Of a stretch of 64,000 nt of DNA, positions 55,233 to 63,286 are shown in pieces. The notes under the pieces were generated by a model, which saw only the letters and a list, made by a program, of their open reading frames with translations, made no database searches and was not told where the DNA came from. A program made the translations under genes and the position numbers. The stretch comes from Lebetimonas sp. JH292 (GTDB lineage: Bacteria > Campylobacterota > Campylobacteria > Campylobacterales > Nautiliaceae), in assembly GCF_000523275.1 (NCBI RefSeq), contig NZ_ATHQ01000001.1, positions 652,501 to 716,500 on the forward strand, given 5' to 3'. The stretch's first letter is position 1; every line of letters starts with the position of its first letter.

Positions 55233-56030
55233 ATGATTTTATCTTATATATTATTAGGCATAATTACAGGTATACTTGCAGGCACCTTGGGAATCGGCGG
55301 GGGTTTGGTAATCGTACCCGGGCTTTTGCTGATTTTTAAACATTTTGGACTGTTTCATAATGAGTATATGCATTTTGTCTCAGGCACTTCTCTGGCAATT
55401 GTTTCTTTAACTGTTGTAGGAAATATTTTCTCTTTTCAAAAACAAAAAAGAATAGACTGGCAGCTGTTTAAAGAATTGGTATATTTTATTGTGCCTTTTA
55501 ATATTATAGGGGCTATTATAGCAACCTATCTTCCTTCAAAGGTACTTGAAAAATTTTTCGGACTGGTTATATTAATTTTATGTATCAATATGATTATAAA
55601 TACATTTAAAAAATATAAATTAAAGATAGAATTTGAAAAAAAAGAAATTCCTTTTGTTGTAAAAATGGTTATAGGAATTGTCATGGGATTAAAATCCGGA
55701 ATGTTCGGAATTGGCGGCGGGGCTTTTATAACCCCTGTTTTGTTAAAATACGGAATTGACATTAAAAAAGCGACAGCCACTACTTCTGCATTAATACTGC
55801 CGCTTGGAATAATCGGAATGTTAATGTATATTTTTCTGGGTTTTAATAAAGTTCATTTTCAATGGACGCTTGGATATGTATATTTTCCGGCTGTTTTGTT
55901 TGTGGCCCCAATTTCTATGACTTCCACTTATATAGGGGCATGGATGTCTCATAAAATGCCAAAACTCTGGCTTAGAATTTTATTTATTTTGTTTTTGCTT
56001 TTTGTAAGTTTACATTCCCTTTTGAATTAA
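55233..56030 (+). CDS. TauE/SafE-family sulfite/organosulfur exporter
   Basis: A 265-residue inner-membrane protein with eight predicted helices in two repeats. Each repeat has the glycine motif: GILAGTLGIGGGLVIVPGLLL at the start and GLKSGMFGIGGGAFITPVLLKYGIDIKKATATTSAL in the middle. These are hallmarks of TauE/SafE (DUF81) permeases, which export sulfite or sulfonates in known cases. The neighbouring DsrE gene supports a sulfur role. The substrate is not proven. Confidence 0.9.
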   Translation: MILSYILLGIITGILAGTLGIGGGLVIVPGLLLIFKHFGLFHNEYMHFVSGTSLAIVSLTVVGNIFSFQKQKRIDWQLFKELVYFIVPFNIIGAIIATYLPSKVLEKFFGLVILILCINMIINTFKKYKLKIEFEKKEIPFVVKMVIGIVMGLKSGMFGIGGGAFITPVLLKYGIDIKKATATTSALILPLGIIGMLMYIFLGFNKVHFQWTLGYVYFPAVLFVAPISMTSTYIGAWMSHKMPKLWLRILFILFLLFVSLHSLLN

Positions 56031-56048
56031 AATTGGCAAAAGAAGAGA

Positions 56049-56411
56049 TTAAAAAGTTATTACTTTGTCGCATTCTTCCACCCATTTTGCCAAGTCTTGC
56101 ATCGTAGCTTTTATGGTATCTTCAAAATATGGCTGGTTTTTATAAATTCCGCATCTTGCCTGACATGTTCCGCAAACTTTTAGTTTTATTCCGTTTTGAT
56201 ACATCTCTTTAAGCATTGCAACTAAATCCGTATCATAAGTTTCAGGTTTTTTGTAACATTCCCTTGCCATATCCACAGAATCGTTCATTAAAAAAATTCT
56301 GATATCATTTCCGTTTTCAAACAATGTTTTGGCAAGTCTTAACCCGTTCCATGCAATATCACTGCCGTCATATGGTTCATGGTTGAAAATAAATAAAATT
56401 TTTTGATTCAT
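56049..56411 (-). CDS. DsrE/TusD-family sulfur-relay protein
   Basis: A 120-residue DsrE-fold protein. QKILFIFNHEPYDGSDIAWNGLRLAKTLFENGNDIRIFLMNDSV is the standard N-terminal half; IKLKVCGTCQARCGI carries the conserved Cys region, a candidate sulfur carrier, though with a CxxCxxxC arrangement. It is divergent from the ArsR gene across an operator-like palindrome and 18 bases from the TauE gene end (convergent). Likely regulated with arsR. Confidence 0.83.
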   Translation of the reverse strand: MNQKILFIFNHEPYDGSDIAWNGLRLAKTLFENGNDIRIFLMNDSVDMARECYKKPETYDTDLVAMLKEMYQNGIKLKVCGTCQARCGIYKNQPYFEDTIKATMQDLAKWVEECDKVITF

Positions 56412-56428
56412 ATCCGCTCCTTTTTACT

Positions 56429-56458
56429 AATTTAGCTATTTAGCTTTTTTGCTAAATA
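56429..56458. promoter_or_regulatory. Operator-like repeats between dsrE-like and arsR-like genes
   Basis: AATTTAGC, TATTTAGC, six T, GCTAAATA: a perfect 8-bp inverted repeat (56437-56458) plus an extra direct half-site (56429-56436). It lies just upstream of a TATAAT at 56472-56477 serving the ArsR-type gene and in the divergent promoter of the DsrE-like gene, as expected for an ArsR operator. Confidence 0.62.
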
Positions 56459-56504
56459 TTAAAGCGTATGGTATAATCTTTTATAAAAAAAATCAAGGAT
56501 TTTT

Positions 56505-56834
56505 ATGTTGACGCTTGAAGAAAAAGTCAAGGCTTTTAAAGCCCTGGGCCATAAGACGAGGCTTGAAATTTTTTTAAATATTTTAAGAAAACCTTATGTT
56601 TGTGGAATTAACAAAAAAGCCAGAAAAGATGATATTATTTCCCAGGCTTTGTGTGTAGGGGTTATTGCCGAACAGTTTGAATATTCACTGCCCACTATTT
56701 CAAGACATATAAAAGAATTAAAAGAAGCCAATTTAATAAAAATGGAAAAAATAGGTAACAGAATTTTTTTAGAACCAAATATGGAAGTTATAAAAGAATT
56801 GCAGGAATGCTTTAATTCTATGGTGAAGGAATAA
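56505..56834 (+). CDS. ArsR-family winged-helix regulator
   Basis: A 109-residue repressor. VKAFKALGHKTRLEIFLNILRKPYVCG is the ArsR N-terminal helix, and VIAEQFEYSLPTISRHIKELKEANLIKMEKIGNRIFL the recognition helix and wing. A 20-residue insertion (INKKARKDDIISQALCVG) with cysteines lies between them, so it may sense a thiol-reactive or metal ligand. Followed three bases later by a methyltransferase gene. Confidence 0.85.
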   Translation: MLTLEEKVKAFKALGHKTRLEIFLNILRKPYVCGINKKARKDDIISQALCVGVIAEQFEYSLPTISRHIKELKEANLIKMEKIGNRIFLEPNMEVIKELQECFNSMVKE

Positions 56835-56837
56835 CAA

Positions 56838-57443
56838 ATGCTTTTTGATAATTTAGTTAGAAATTACGAAGAATGGTTTGAAAATCATCCAAAAATTTAT
56901 GAAGAAGAAATCAAAACAATTAAAAAACTTTTGCATATTGGAAGAGGAATTGAAATAGGTGTTGGAACCGGCAGGTTTGCAGCGCCTCTTGGCATTAAAT
57001 TTGGAATAGAACCAAGCAGACAAATGAGTGAAATTGCCAAAAAAAGAGGTATTGAAGTAATTAATATTACGGCTGAAGAGATGGATTTTGAGGAGGAGTT
57101 TGATTTTGCTTTGATTGTAACAACAATCTGTTTTGTAAAAGATCCTTTAAAAACGCTTCAAAATACATATAAAGCATTAAAAAAAGGTGGATTTGTAATT
57201 GTGGCTTTTGTGGATTTAAACTCACCTCTTGGCAGATTTTATGAAAAAAATAAATTTAAGTCTAAATTTTATAAAGAGGCTACCTTTTTTACAAAAGATG
57301 ATATAATTGATTTACTTCAAAAAACCGGATTTAGTGAATTTGAATGTGTGGAAAATTTATACGGAAACAGTTTAGATAATTTGAGTTTTAAAATAAACAG
57401 ATGCAACGGCGGGGCATTTAAGGTTATAAGGGGTAAAAAATGA
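56838..57443 (+). CDS. Class I SAM-dependent methyltransferase
   Basis: A 201-residue protein with GIEIGVGTGRFAAPLG (motif I), FGIEPSRQMSEIAKKRG (motif II acid), FDFALIVTTICFVKDPLKTL (motif IV region) and LKKGGFVIVAFVD. It is a UbiE/methyltransf_11-like short enzyme. The substrate is unknown; its place after an ArsR regulator recalls arsenite methyltransferases, but the essential cysteines of ArsM are not present. Overlaps the MBL gene by four bases. Confidence 0.8.
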   Translation: MLFDNLVRNYEEWFENHPKIYEEEIKTIKKLLHIGRGIEIGVGTGRFAAPLGIKFGIEPSRQMSEIAKKRGIEVINITAEEMDFEEEFDFALIVTTICFVKDPLKTLQNTYKALKKGGFVIVAFVDLNSPLGRFYEKNKFKSKFYKEATFFTKDDIIDLLQKTGFSEFECVENLYGNSLDNLSFKINRCNGGAFKVIRGKK

Positions 57444-58135
57444 GATTCAGTATAGTTTTTGATAATTACAAGGCAAATGAAAATTTGGAGAGTTTTTGGG
57501 GATTTGGATGTATTATAAATGATAATTTTTTGTTTGATACAGGCTCTAACGGAAGGGCGCTAATCAGGAATATTTCAAAAATGGGATTTGATATAAAAAA
57601 ACTTGAATATCTTTTTATTTCACATCCTCATTGGGACCATATAGGAGGTATTGATTCAGTTGTTGATGTAAATAGAAATTTAACAATGTTTTTGCCTGAT
57701 TCTCTTTCGGCTTTATATATAAGGGATTTAAAAAAACTCAGCAGGGAAGTAAAAGTCATAAATGAATATCCGACGAAACTATTCGATAATTTCTATTCAA
57801 CCGGAGTTATGCATCCAATTGGTGAACAAAGCCTTGTAATTGATGAAGGAGAATTTTCCATTGTAATAACAGGCTGCGCTCATCCTGGAGTTGTAAATAT
57901 TGTAAAAAGAGCAATTGAGATGCTAAATAAACCGGTGCTTTATGCACTTGGAGGATTTCATTTGTTTAGAAGTAATGAAGAAGAAATTGCTAGGGTAATT
58001 AATGAACTTAAAAATTTAGGGGTTGAATATGTAACTCCTACTCATTGCAGCGGTGATTTGGCAATTGAAATGTTTAAAGAAGCGTATAGTGAAAATTATA
58101 TTCCAGGTGGAGTTGGAAGAATTATTGAATTTTAG
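57440..58135 (+). CDS. Metallo-beta-lactamase-fold hydrolase
   Basis: A 231-residue MBL-fold protein. FISHPHWDHIGGIDSVVDVN is the HxHxDH motif (HPHWDH), ITGCAHPGVVNIVKRAIEML the next His, and PTHCSGDLAIEMFKE the last. The TGCAHPGVV and PTHCSG pattern matches the group annotated as beta-ribofuranosylaminobenzene (methanopterin-like) or dihydropterin phosphate synthase-like hydrolases, of uncertain reaction. Co-translated with the methyltransferase; overlaps trmH tail-to-tail by 14 bases. Confidence 0.82.
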   Translation: MRFSIVFDNYKANENLESFWGFGCIINDNFLFDTGSNGRALIRNISKMGFDIKKLEYLFISHPHWDHIGGIDSVVDVNRNLTMFLPDSLSALYIRDLKKLSREVKVINEYPTKLFDNFYSTGVMHPIGEQSLVIDEGEFSIVITGCAHPGVVNIVKRAIEMLNKPVLYALGGFHLFRSNEEEIARVINELKNLGVEYVTPTHCSGDLAIEMFKEAYSENYIPGGVGRIIEF

Positions 58136-58757
58136 ATTTTTTATGTCTCACCCTCCTTAATTTTTCTTCAATTATATCATCATATGCCCATTTTTTAAGG
58201 GTTTTTTCTATAATTTCAGGTGGCAGCTGAGGTTTATCATACATACCTTTATTTTTTCTTTGGCGCTGGGCTTCATACAGCATTACTGCATTTGCCACAG
58301 ATACATTAAGACTCTGACTCATTCCATACATTGGAATAATCACTTTTTTATCTGCATATTTAATTGAAATATCACTTACACCATCAACTTCGTTGCCAAG
58401 AACTATTAAAGTAGGTTTTGTATAATCAACTTCTCTAAAATCAACAGAAGTTTCATCAAGCATGGTAACTACCACCTGATAGCCTTCTTTTTTAATATCC
58501 TGATAAAATTTTTCTATATCGTTAATATATTCATTAAATATCCAGTTATGGGCACCCATTGTAATTTCATTATTTAATTTTACTTTTTTCTGGTGCCTGT
58601 AATAAAGTTTTCCTATATTTACAGCATCACAAGTCCTAACTATTGCTGAAAGGTTATGAGACGAATATATATAATCCATAAAAACCCTTAAATCCCGCTG
58701 TCTTGTGTTTAAAATTTGTTTCATTTTACCTAATCTTTCCTGAGTAACTAAATACAC
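58122..58757 (-). CDS. trmH: tRNA (guanosine-18-2'-O)-methyltransferase TrmH
   Basis: A 211-residue SPOUT methyltransferase. SSHNLSAIVRTCDAVNIG (motif 1), LIVLGNEVDGVSDISIKYADKKVIIPMYGMSQSLNVSVANAVMLYEAQRQR (motifs 2 and 3) form the trefoil knot; the C-terminal QLPPEIIEKTLKKWAYDD is TrmH-specific and favours this over TrmL or RlmB. Start GTG at 58757 with AAAAGGAAAA upstream. Confidence 0.9.
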   Translation of the reverse strand: MYLVTQERLGKMKQILNTRQRDLRVFMDYIYSSHNLSAIVRTCDAVNIGKLYYRHQKKVKLNNEITMGAHNWIFNEYINDIEKFYQDIKKEGYQVVVTMLDETSVDFREVDYTKPTLIVLGNEVDGVSDISIKYADKKVIIPMYGMSQSLNVSVANAVMLYEAQRQRKNKGMYDKPQLPPEIIEKTLKKWAYDDIIEEKLRRVRHKKSKIQ

Positions 58758-58770
58758 TTTTTTCCTTTTT

Positions 58771-58802
58771 GTTATTTGAATGTTATTTTAACATTTTAAA
58801 AT
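58771..58802 (+). promoter_or_regulatory. Pho-box-like 11-bp direct repeat and -10 box upstream of the OlsF-like gene
   Basis: GTTATTTGAAT (58771) followed by GTTATTTTAAC (58782), then TAAAAT at 58797-58802. The -10 begins 15 bases after the start of the second repeat. The same repeat with identical spacing to its -10 lies at 60523. The C. jejuni PhosR box also has two five-base half-sites with an 11-bp period. Confidence 0.65.
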
Positions 58803-58822
58803 AATGAAAAAATGGAGGTTTT

Positions 58823-60520
58823 ATGTTAAATATTAATAAAACAGTCTTAAAAAAATATCCTCAGTTAAAAAAGCTTCCAAAACCTGTCTCTAAAGGTGTA
58901 ATTAAAACAATAAACAAAATTGTCCATAAAAATGAAATTGACGAATTTTTAAAAGAATTTCCCCAAAAAGAGCCTTTTACTTTCATTGAGGAAGCGCTTG
59001 AGAAGTTAAATTTCTCTTATAAATATACAGTATCTGAGATAGAGAATATTCCCGTAAACGGCAGGATTATAATTATCGCGAATCATCCGACGGGTATTTT
59101 AGATACATTTTGTCTTATTGATTTGGTAAAGAAGGTCAGAAAAGATATAAAGGTTATGGCAAATAATTTGTTGTTACTTGAACAGTTAAAATCTATTCTA
59201 ATAGGGGTTGATAATTTTGACAATAAAATTACAAAAGCTTCGTTATCAAACATTAATAAGTCCCTTCATAATGAGGAAGCTGTAATAATTTTTCCTTCGG
59301 GTGAAGTTTCAAGGCCGACTCCCACAGGAATAAGGGACGGCAAATGGCATAAAGGATTTTTACATTTTGCAAAACATAATAAAGCCCCGATTTTACCTGT
59401 TTTTATAAAAGCTAAAAATTCCAAAATATTTTACAGTATGTCTTTGATTAATAAAAATTTATCTTCTCTTCTTTTATTTAATGAAATGTTTAAGAAAAAA
59501 AATTCGCATCTTGAATTTAAAATTGGAGAATTAATCCCGTTTGATAGTTTTGATAATAAAATTGATGAACAATATCAGGTAAAACTTTTTAAAAAACATC
59601 TTTATAAAATTGGAAAAAATAAAAAGGAAGTTTACCAAACTCAAAAACCGATTATTCATCCTGTTGATAAAAAAGAGCTTAAAGATGAATTAAAGCGCTG
59701 CGAAGTTTTAGGAAAAACAACCGATGGAAAAATTATATATCTGTATAAATATTCTCCAGACAGTGTTATTTTAAAAGAGATTGCAAGGCTAAGGGAATAT
59801 ACATTCAGAAAAGTGGGCGAGGGGACAGGTAAAAGAAAAGATAAAGACAAGTATGATTATTATTATGACCATATAATTTTATGGAATGAAGATGAACTTG
59901 AAATAGTGGGCTCTTACAGAATAGGAAATGGAGAGTTTATATATAAAAAATTTAAAGAAAAAGGGTTTTATACCAATACTTTGTATGAATTCGGTGATGA
60001 GTTTATAAAAATTTTACCGAATGCAATAGAACTTGGAAGAAGTTTTGTAGTACCAAAATACTGGGGCAGCAGGGCGCTTGATTTACTTTGGCAGGGAATA
60101 GGTGCTTATATTAAAAGTAAAAATAATATTAGATATCTTTTCGGGCCTGTGAGTTTAAGCACTGAAATTCCTCTTTTTGCCCAGGAGATGATAATTTATT
60201 ATTTTGATAAATATTATGGAAAAAACAAACATTTAGTAAAAGCAAAAAATCCTTTTATTGTTTCAAAAAATTCATTGGAAGAATTTAATTCTGTTTTTAA
60301 AGGCGGTTTAAAAGAAGATTTTAATATTTTAAGAAGCTATCTAAATTACTATAATACTTCTATTCCTACTTTATATAAGCAATATACTGATTTATGCGAA
60401 AGAGAAGGAGCCAGCTTTATAGATTACAATGTGGATGAGGATTTTAACAATTGTATTGACAGTTTTGTATTGGTTGATATTTCTACCATTAAGCCGCAAA
60501 AGAAAAAAAGATATCTTTAA
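58823..60520 (+). CDS. OlsF-like bifunctional acyltransferase (ornithine-lipid synthesis)
   Basis: A 565-residue fusion. The N-terminal half is a PlsC-type acyltransferase: NHPTGILDT with H88-x4-D94 and FPSGEVSRP (157-165). The C-terminal half is a GNAT/OlsB-like (hemolysin-type) N-acyltransferase: VILKEIARLREYTFRKVGEGT, then YELGRSFV-type LGRSFVVPKYWGSRALDLLWQGIGAYI and SLSTEIPLFAQEM. This is the domain order of OlsF, which makes ornithine lipid from ornithine. The amino acid head group cannot be read from sequence. GGAGG precedes the ATG; a Pho-like repeat precedes that. Confidence 0.85.
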   Translation: MLNINKTVLKKYPQLKKLPKPVSKGVIKTINKIVHKNEIDEFLKEFPQKEPFTFIEEALEKLNFSYKYTVSEIENIPVNGRIIIIANHPTGILDTFCLIDLVKKVRKDIKVMANNLLLLEQLKSILIGVDNFDNKITKASLSNINKSLHNEEAVIIFPSGEVSRPTPTGIRDGKWHKGFLHFAKHNKAPILPVFIKAKNSKIFYSMSLINKNLSSLLLFNEMFKKKNSHLEFKIGELIPFDSFDNKIDEQYQVKLFKKHLYKIGKNKKEVYQTQKPIIHPVDKKELKDELKRCEVLGKTTDGKIIYLYKYSPDSVILKEIARLREYTFRKVGEGTGKRKDKDKYDYYYDHIILWNEDELEIVGSYRIGNGEFIYKKFKEKGFYTNTLYEFGDEFIKILPNAIELGRSFVVPKYWGSRALDLLWQGIGAYIKSKNNIRYLFGPVSLSTEIPLFAQEMIIYYFDKYYGKNKHLVKAKNPFIVSKNSLEEFNSVFKGGLKEDFNILRSYLNYYNTSIPTLYKQYTDLCEREGASFIDYNVDEDFNNCIDSFVLVDISTIKPQKKKRYL

Positions 60521-60522
60521 TT

Positions 60523-60554
60523 GTTATTTTAATGTTATTTTAATTTCCTATACT
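60523..60554 (+). promoter_or_regulatory. Pho-box-like 11-bp direct repeat and -10 box upstream of the phosphoesterase gene
   Basis: GTTATTTTAAT (60523) and GTTATTTTAAT (60534), a perfect 11-bp repeat, then TATACT at 60549-60554, again 15 bases from the start of the second copy. It begins two bases after the OlsF-like stop codon. The leader AAAAACTTTTAAGGAGAGG (60562-60580) follows. Confidence 0.7.
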
Positions 60555-60582
60555 TCTTTTGAAAAACTTTTAAGGAGAGGGA

Positions 60583-63246
60583 ATGAAAATTAGAAAATAC
60601 GGTTTGATGTTATCAATTGGTTTGATAATGATGAGCGGATGTGCAAACAATATGAATTTGGACAGACAATCAAAAAATGTTCAAAATGAATATTTTGCAC
60701 CGACCGGAGATAGGTTAACACCCGCAGGCAAATTAATAAAATACGGAACTGCGGACATAGAGCAGCATGCAATGGACTGCAGGCTTTCGCCGGATGGGAA
60801 AATACTTGCGGTTGAGGGGAGGTTTTATTTAACATTGATTGATACAAAAACAGATAAAGTTATAAATGAAATTAATCTTAAAAAATCTTTTTTATCTAAA
60901 AAACATTCAGGTAATATGTATTCGGGAATTGCTTTTTCAAAAGACGGAAAACATATTTACTGGACAACAAGTTTGGGAGATATTCTGGAAGCCGCTTTAA
61001 CAGGTACAAATGCGGCAATAAGTAAATTTTATCATTTTGATAAAGAAAACGGCAGACCCGCACTTCCTAACGATATAAAATTTTCAAAAGACGGGAAATA
61101 TATGTACGTTACACTTAACGGTGCTGATAAAGTAGCAAAAATAGATGTGGCCACAAAAGAATTGGTTTGGGAAAAAGGGACAAAAGGAAATTTCCCATAC
61201 GGCTTGGCAATTGCCAATAAGAAAATTTTTGTTACAAACTGGGGAGGGAAATTAGCCAATCCGTATAATGACATTGTTTCAAAAGGCGGATGGAATGATG
61301 AAAAAGCAGGATTTATAAAGGTTGATTCCATGAGTGAAAGTGCGGCAAGCGGCACTGTAAGCGTTATGGATGAAAACGGCAATGTAATAAAAACCTTAAA
61401 CGTGGGGCTTCATCCGAATGACATTATTTCAAACGAAGAAGGAAGCAAAGTTTATGTGGCAAATGCAAACTCCGATACTGTTTCGGTTATTGACACAAAA
61501 ACTTATAAAATTGAAAATATAGGTGTTTCACCAAACAGGGTTCCTTACGGATTTTCTCCTGATGCCCTGGCGCTGTCCCCAGATGAAAAATTTCTTTTTG
61601 TGGCGGATGGAAACCTTAATTGTGTCAGTGTAATTGATTTAAGTAATAATCAAGTAATCGGACTTATCCCAACAGGTGCGTATCCTGGGGGGCTTGATGT
61701 TTCAAAAGACGGGGAAAAGTTATATGTAGCCGATACGGAAGGGCTTTATTCAAGAGCTACAACTCAAAATAAAAATGACAAACACTTCAAATTGAATTAT
61801 CCTCAAAAAGGAAGAAAAAACATTTCAACTGCTGGGTATTACAATACACACAGAGAATTTGCATATATTTCTGATATAAAATTGCCTGAGCTTGAAAAAG
61901 AGGATTTACAATACTGGACAAATCAGGTTAAGACCAATATGCAATATAGAAAACTTAAAAAAGCAATCGAAGAATCTATGCTTCCTCCGAGAAAAAATGT
62001 TAAACCTGTTCCGGTTCCTGAAAGACTCGGGGAACCTTCTGTATTTAAGCATGTTATTTATATTATAAAAGAAAACAGAACGTATGACCAGGTTTTAGGT
62101 GATATGAAAGAAGGTAACGGGGAAGCTTATTTAACGGTATTCGGTAAAAAAGTTACTCCTAATATGCATAAATTAGCACGTGAATTCGGACTTTTGGATA
62201 ATTTTTATGATGTAGGCAAATGTTCGGCCGAAGGACATCCTTGGAGTGATAGTGCATTTGTGGATGATTATGTGGAAAAAAATGTAAGAGGCTGGTTCAG
62301 GGGATATCCTCATGTAATTTTGGATGCGATGGTTTCACCAAAAACAGGATATATCTGGGATGATGTTCTTTTCCACGGACATACTTTTAAAAATTACGGT
62401 GAAAATGTTCAGGCTGATGTTCCAAAATATTCAACATGGAAACAGTTTTACACTGATTATAAGAATGGAATTTCAATACCGTTTAAAAATTATGTATCTT
62501 TAAACAATATTGCAAAATATACTTCAAATACATATCCGGGATATGATCATCACAGAATACCTGACGAGATAAGGGCGGACGCATTTATTAAAGATATTAA
62601 AAAAGCAACTGACAGTAATTTCCCTGATTTTACCATAATGGCTCTTCCGGCTGACCATACTTCTCATCTAAAACCTGGATATCCGACACCTGCGTCAATG
62701 GTTGCGGATAATGATTTGGCTTTGGGGAGAATTGTAGAAGCCGTTTCGCACAGCCCTATATGGAAAGATACTGTAATTTTTGTATTGGAAGACGATACCC
62801 AGGACGGCTGGGACCATGTTTCTTCATACAGAGGTCCTGCATGGGTTATCAGCCCTTATTCAAAAAAACACCAGGTAATTCATACTTTTTATACACAGTT
62901 ATCGGTTTTGCATACTATAGAAAGAATTTTAGGAATTCCTCCTATGAATATTAATGACGCAACTGCCCCTGTTATGTACAGCTGTTTTACAAATAAACCT
63001 GATTTCACCCCTTATACGCATGTTAAAAACCAGATACCTCTTGATAATATGAATCCAAAACCTGATGAGTTAAGTGGATTGGCTCGTAAATGGTCTCAAA
63101 TAGCATCAAAATTGGATACAAAAATGGATAATTCAGCAAATGATGATTTGCTCAATAAAATGATTTGGTATTCTGCAAAAGGCTATAATACGCCTTATCC
63201 TTCAAAATATGTTATAAAAAGCAGCCATATAGACGATGACGATTAA
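60583..63246 (+). CDS. Lipoprotein with YncE-like beta-propeller and phosphoesterase domain
   Basis: An 887-residue envelope protein. Lipobox MMSGC gives lipidation at C20. Residues about 60-400 are a beta-propeller with repeated blades (ISPDGK-like RLSPDGKILAVEG, FSKDGKHIYW, FSKDGKYMYV, LSPDEKFLFVADG, VSKDGEKLYVADT). Residues about 485-850 are a phosphoesterase family (PF04185) domain: HVIYIIKENRTYDQVLGDM, GKCSAEGHPWSDSAF, ALPADHTSHL and FVLEDDTQDGWDHV. Relatives include phospholipase C and acid phosphatases, so it likely hydrolyses phosphoesters in the periplasm. Strong RBS AAGGAGAGG; Pho-like promoter. Confidence 0.88.
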   Translation: MKIRKYGLMLSIGLIMMSGCANNMNLDRQSKNVQNEYFAPTGDRLTPAGKLIKYGTADIEQHAMDCRLSPDGKILAVEGRFYLTLIDTKTDKVINEINLKKSFLSKKHSGNMYSGIAFSKDGKHIYWTTSLGDILEAALTGTNAAISKFYHFDKENGRPALPNDIKFSKDGKYMYVTLNGADKVAKIDVATKELVWEKGTKGNFPYGLAIANKKIFVTNWGGKLANPYNDIVSKGGWNDEKAGFIKVDSMSESAASGTVSVMDENGNVIKTLNVGLHPNDIISNEEGSKVYVANANSDTVSVIDTKTYKIENIGVSPNRVPYGFSPDALALSPDEKFLFVADGNLNCVSVIDLSNNQVIGLIPTGAYPGGLDVSKDGEKLYVADTEGLYSRATTQNKNDKHFKLNYPQKGRKNISTAGYYNTHREFAYISDIKLPELEKEDLQYWTNQVKTNMQYRKLKKAIEESMLPPRKNVKPVPVPERLGEPSVFKHVIYIIKENRTYDQVLGDMKEGNGEAYLTVFGKKVTPNMHKLAREFGLLDNFYDVGKCSAEGHPWSDSAFVDDYVEKNVRGWFRGYPHVILDAMVSPKTGYIWDDVLFHGHTFKNYGENVQADVPKYSTWKQFYTDYKNGISIPFKNYVSLNNIAKYTSNTYPGYDHHRIPDEIRADAFIKDIKKATDSNFPDFTIMALPADHTSHLKPGYPTPASMVADNDLALGRIVEAVSHSPIWKDTVIFVLEDDTQDGWDHVSSYRGPAWVISPYSKKHQVIHTFYTQLSVLHTIERILGIPPMNINDATAPVMYSCFTNKPDFTPYTHVKNQIPLDNMNPKPDELSGLARKWSQIASKLDTKMDNSANDDLLNKMIWYSAKGYNTPYPSKYVIKSSHIDDDD

Positions 63247-63249
63247 AAT

Positions 63250-63267
63250 CACGGAAAATTTTCCGTG
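63250..63267. terminator. Perfect 18-bp palindrome between two phosphoesterase genes
   Basis: CACGGAAAATTTTCCGTG, able to form a seven-pair stem, followed by TATTTTC but no long T-run. It lies four bases after the lipoprotein stop and 20 before the next ATG, so it may be a weak terminator or an mRNA processing/attenuation site within the operon. Confidence 0.45.
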
Positions 63268-63286
63268 TATTTTCAGGGAATGAGCA

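Noticed and set aside
56838-57443. Arsenite methyltransferase (ArsM)
   Set aside because: It follows an ArsR-type gene, but the conserved arsenic-binding cysteines of ArsM are missing.
58771-58802. Another 7-bp tract upstream of the OlsF-like gene
   Set aside because: The period is 11, not 7, and it matches the repeat at 60523, so it is treated as a regulator site.
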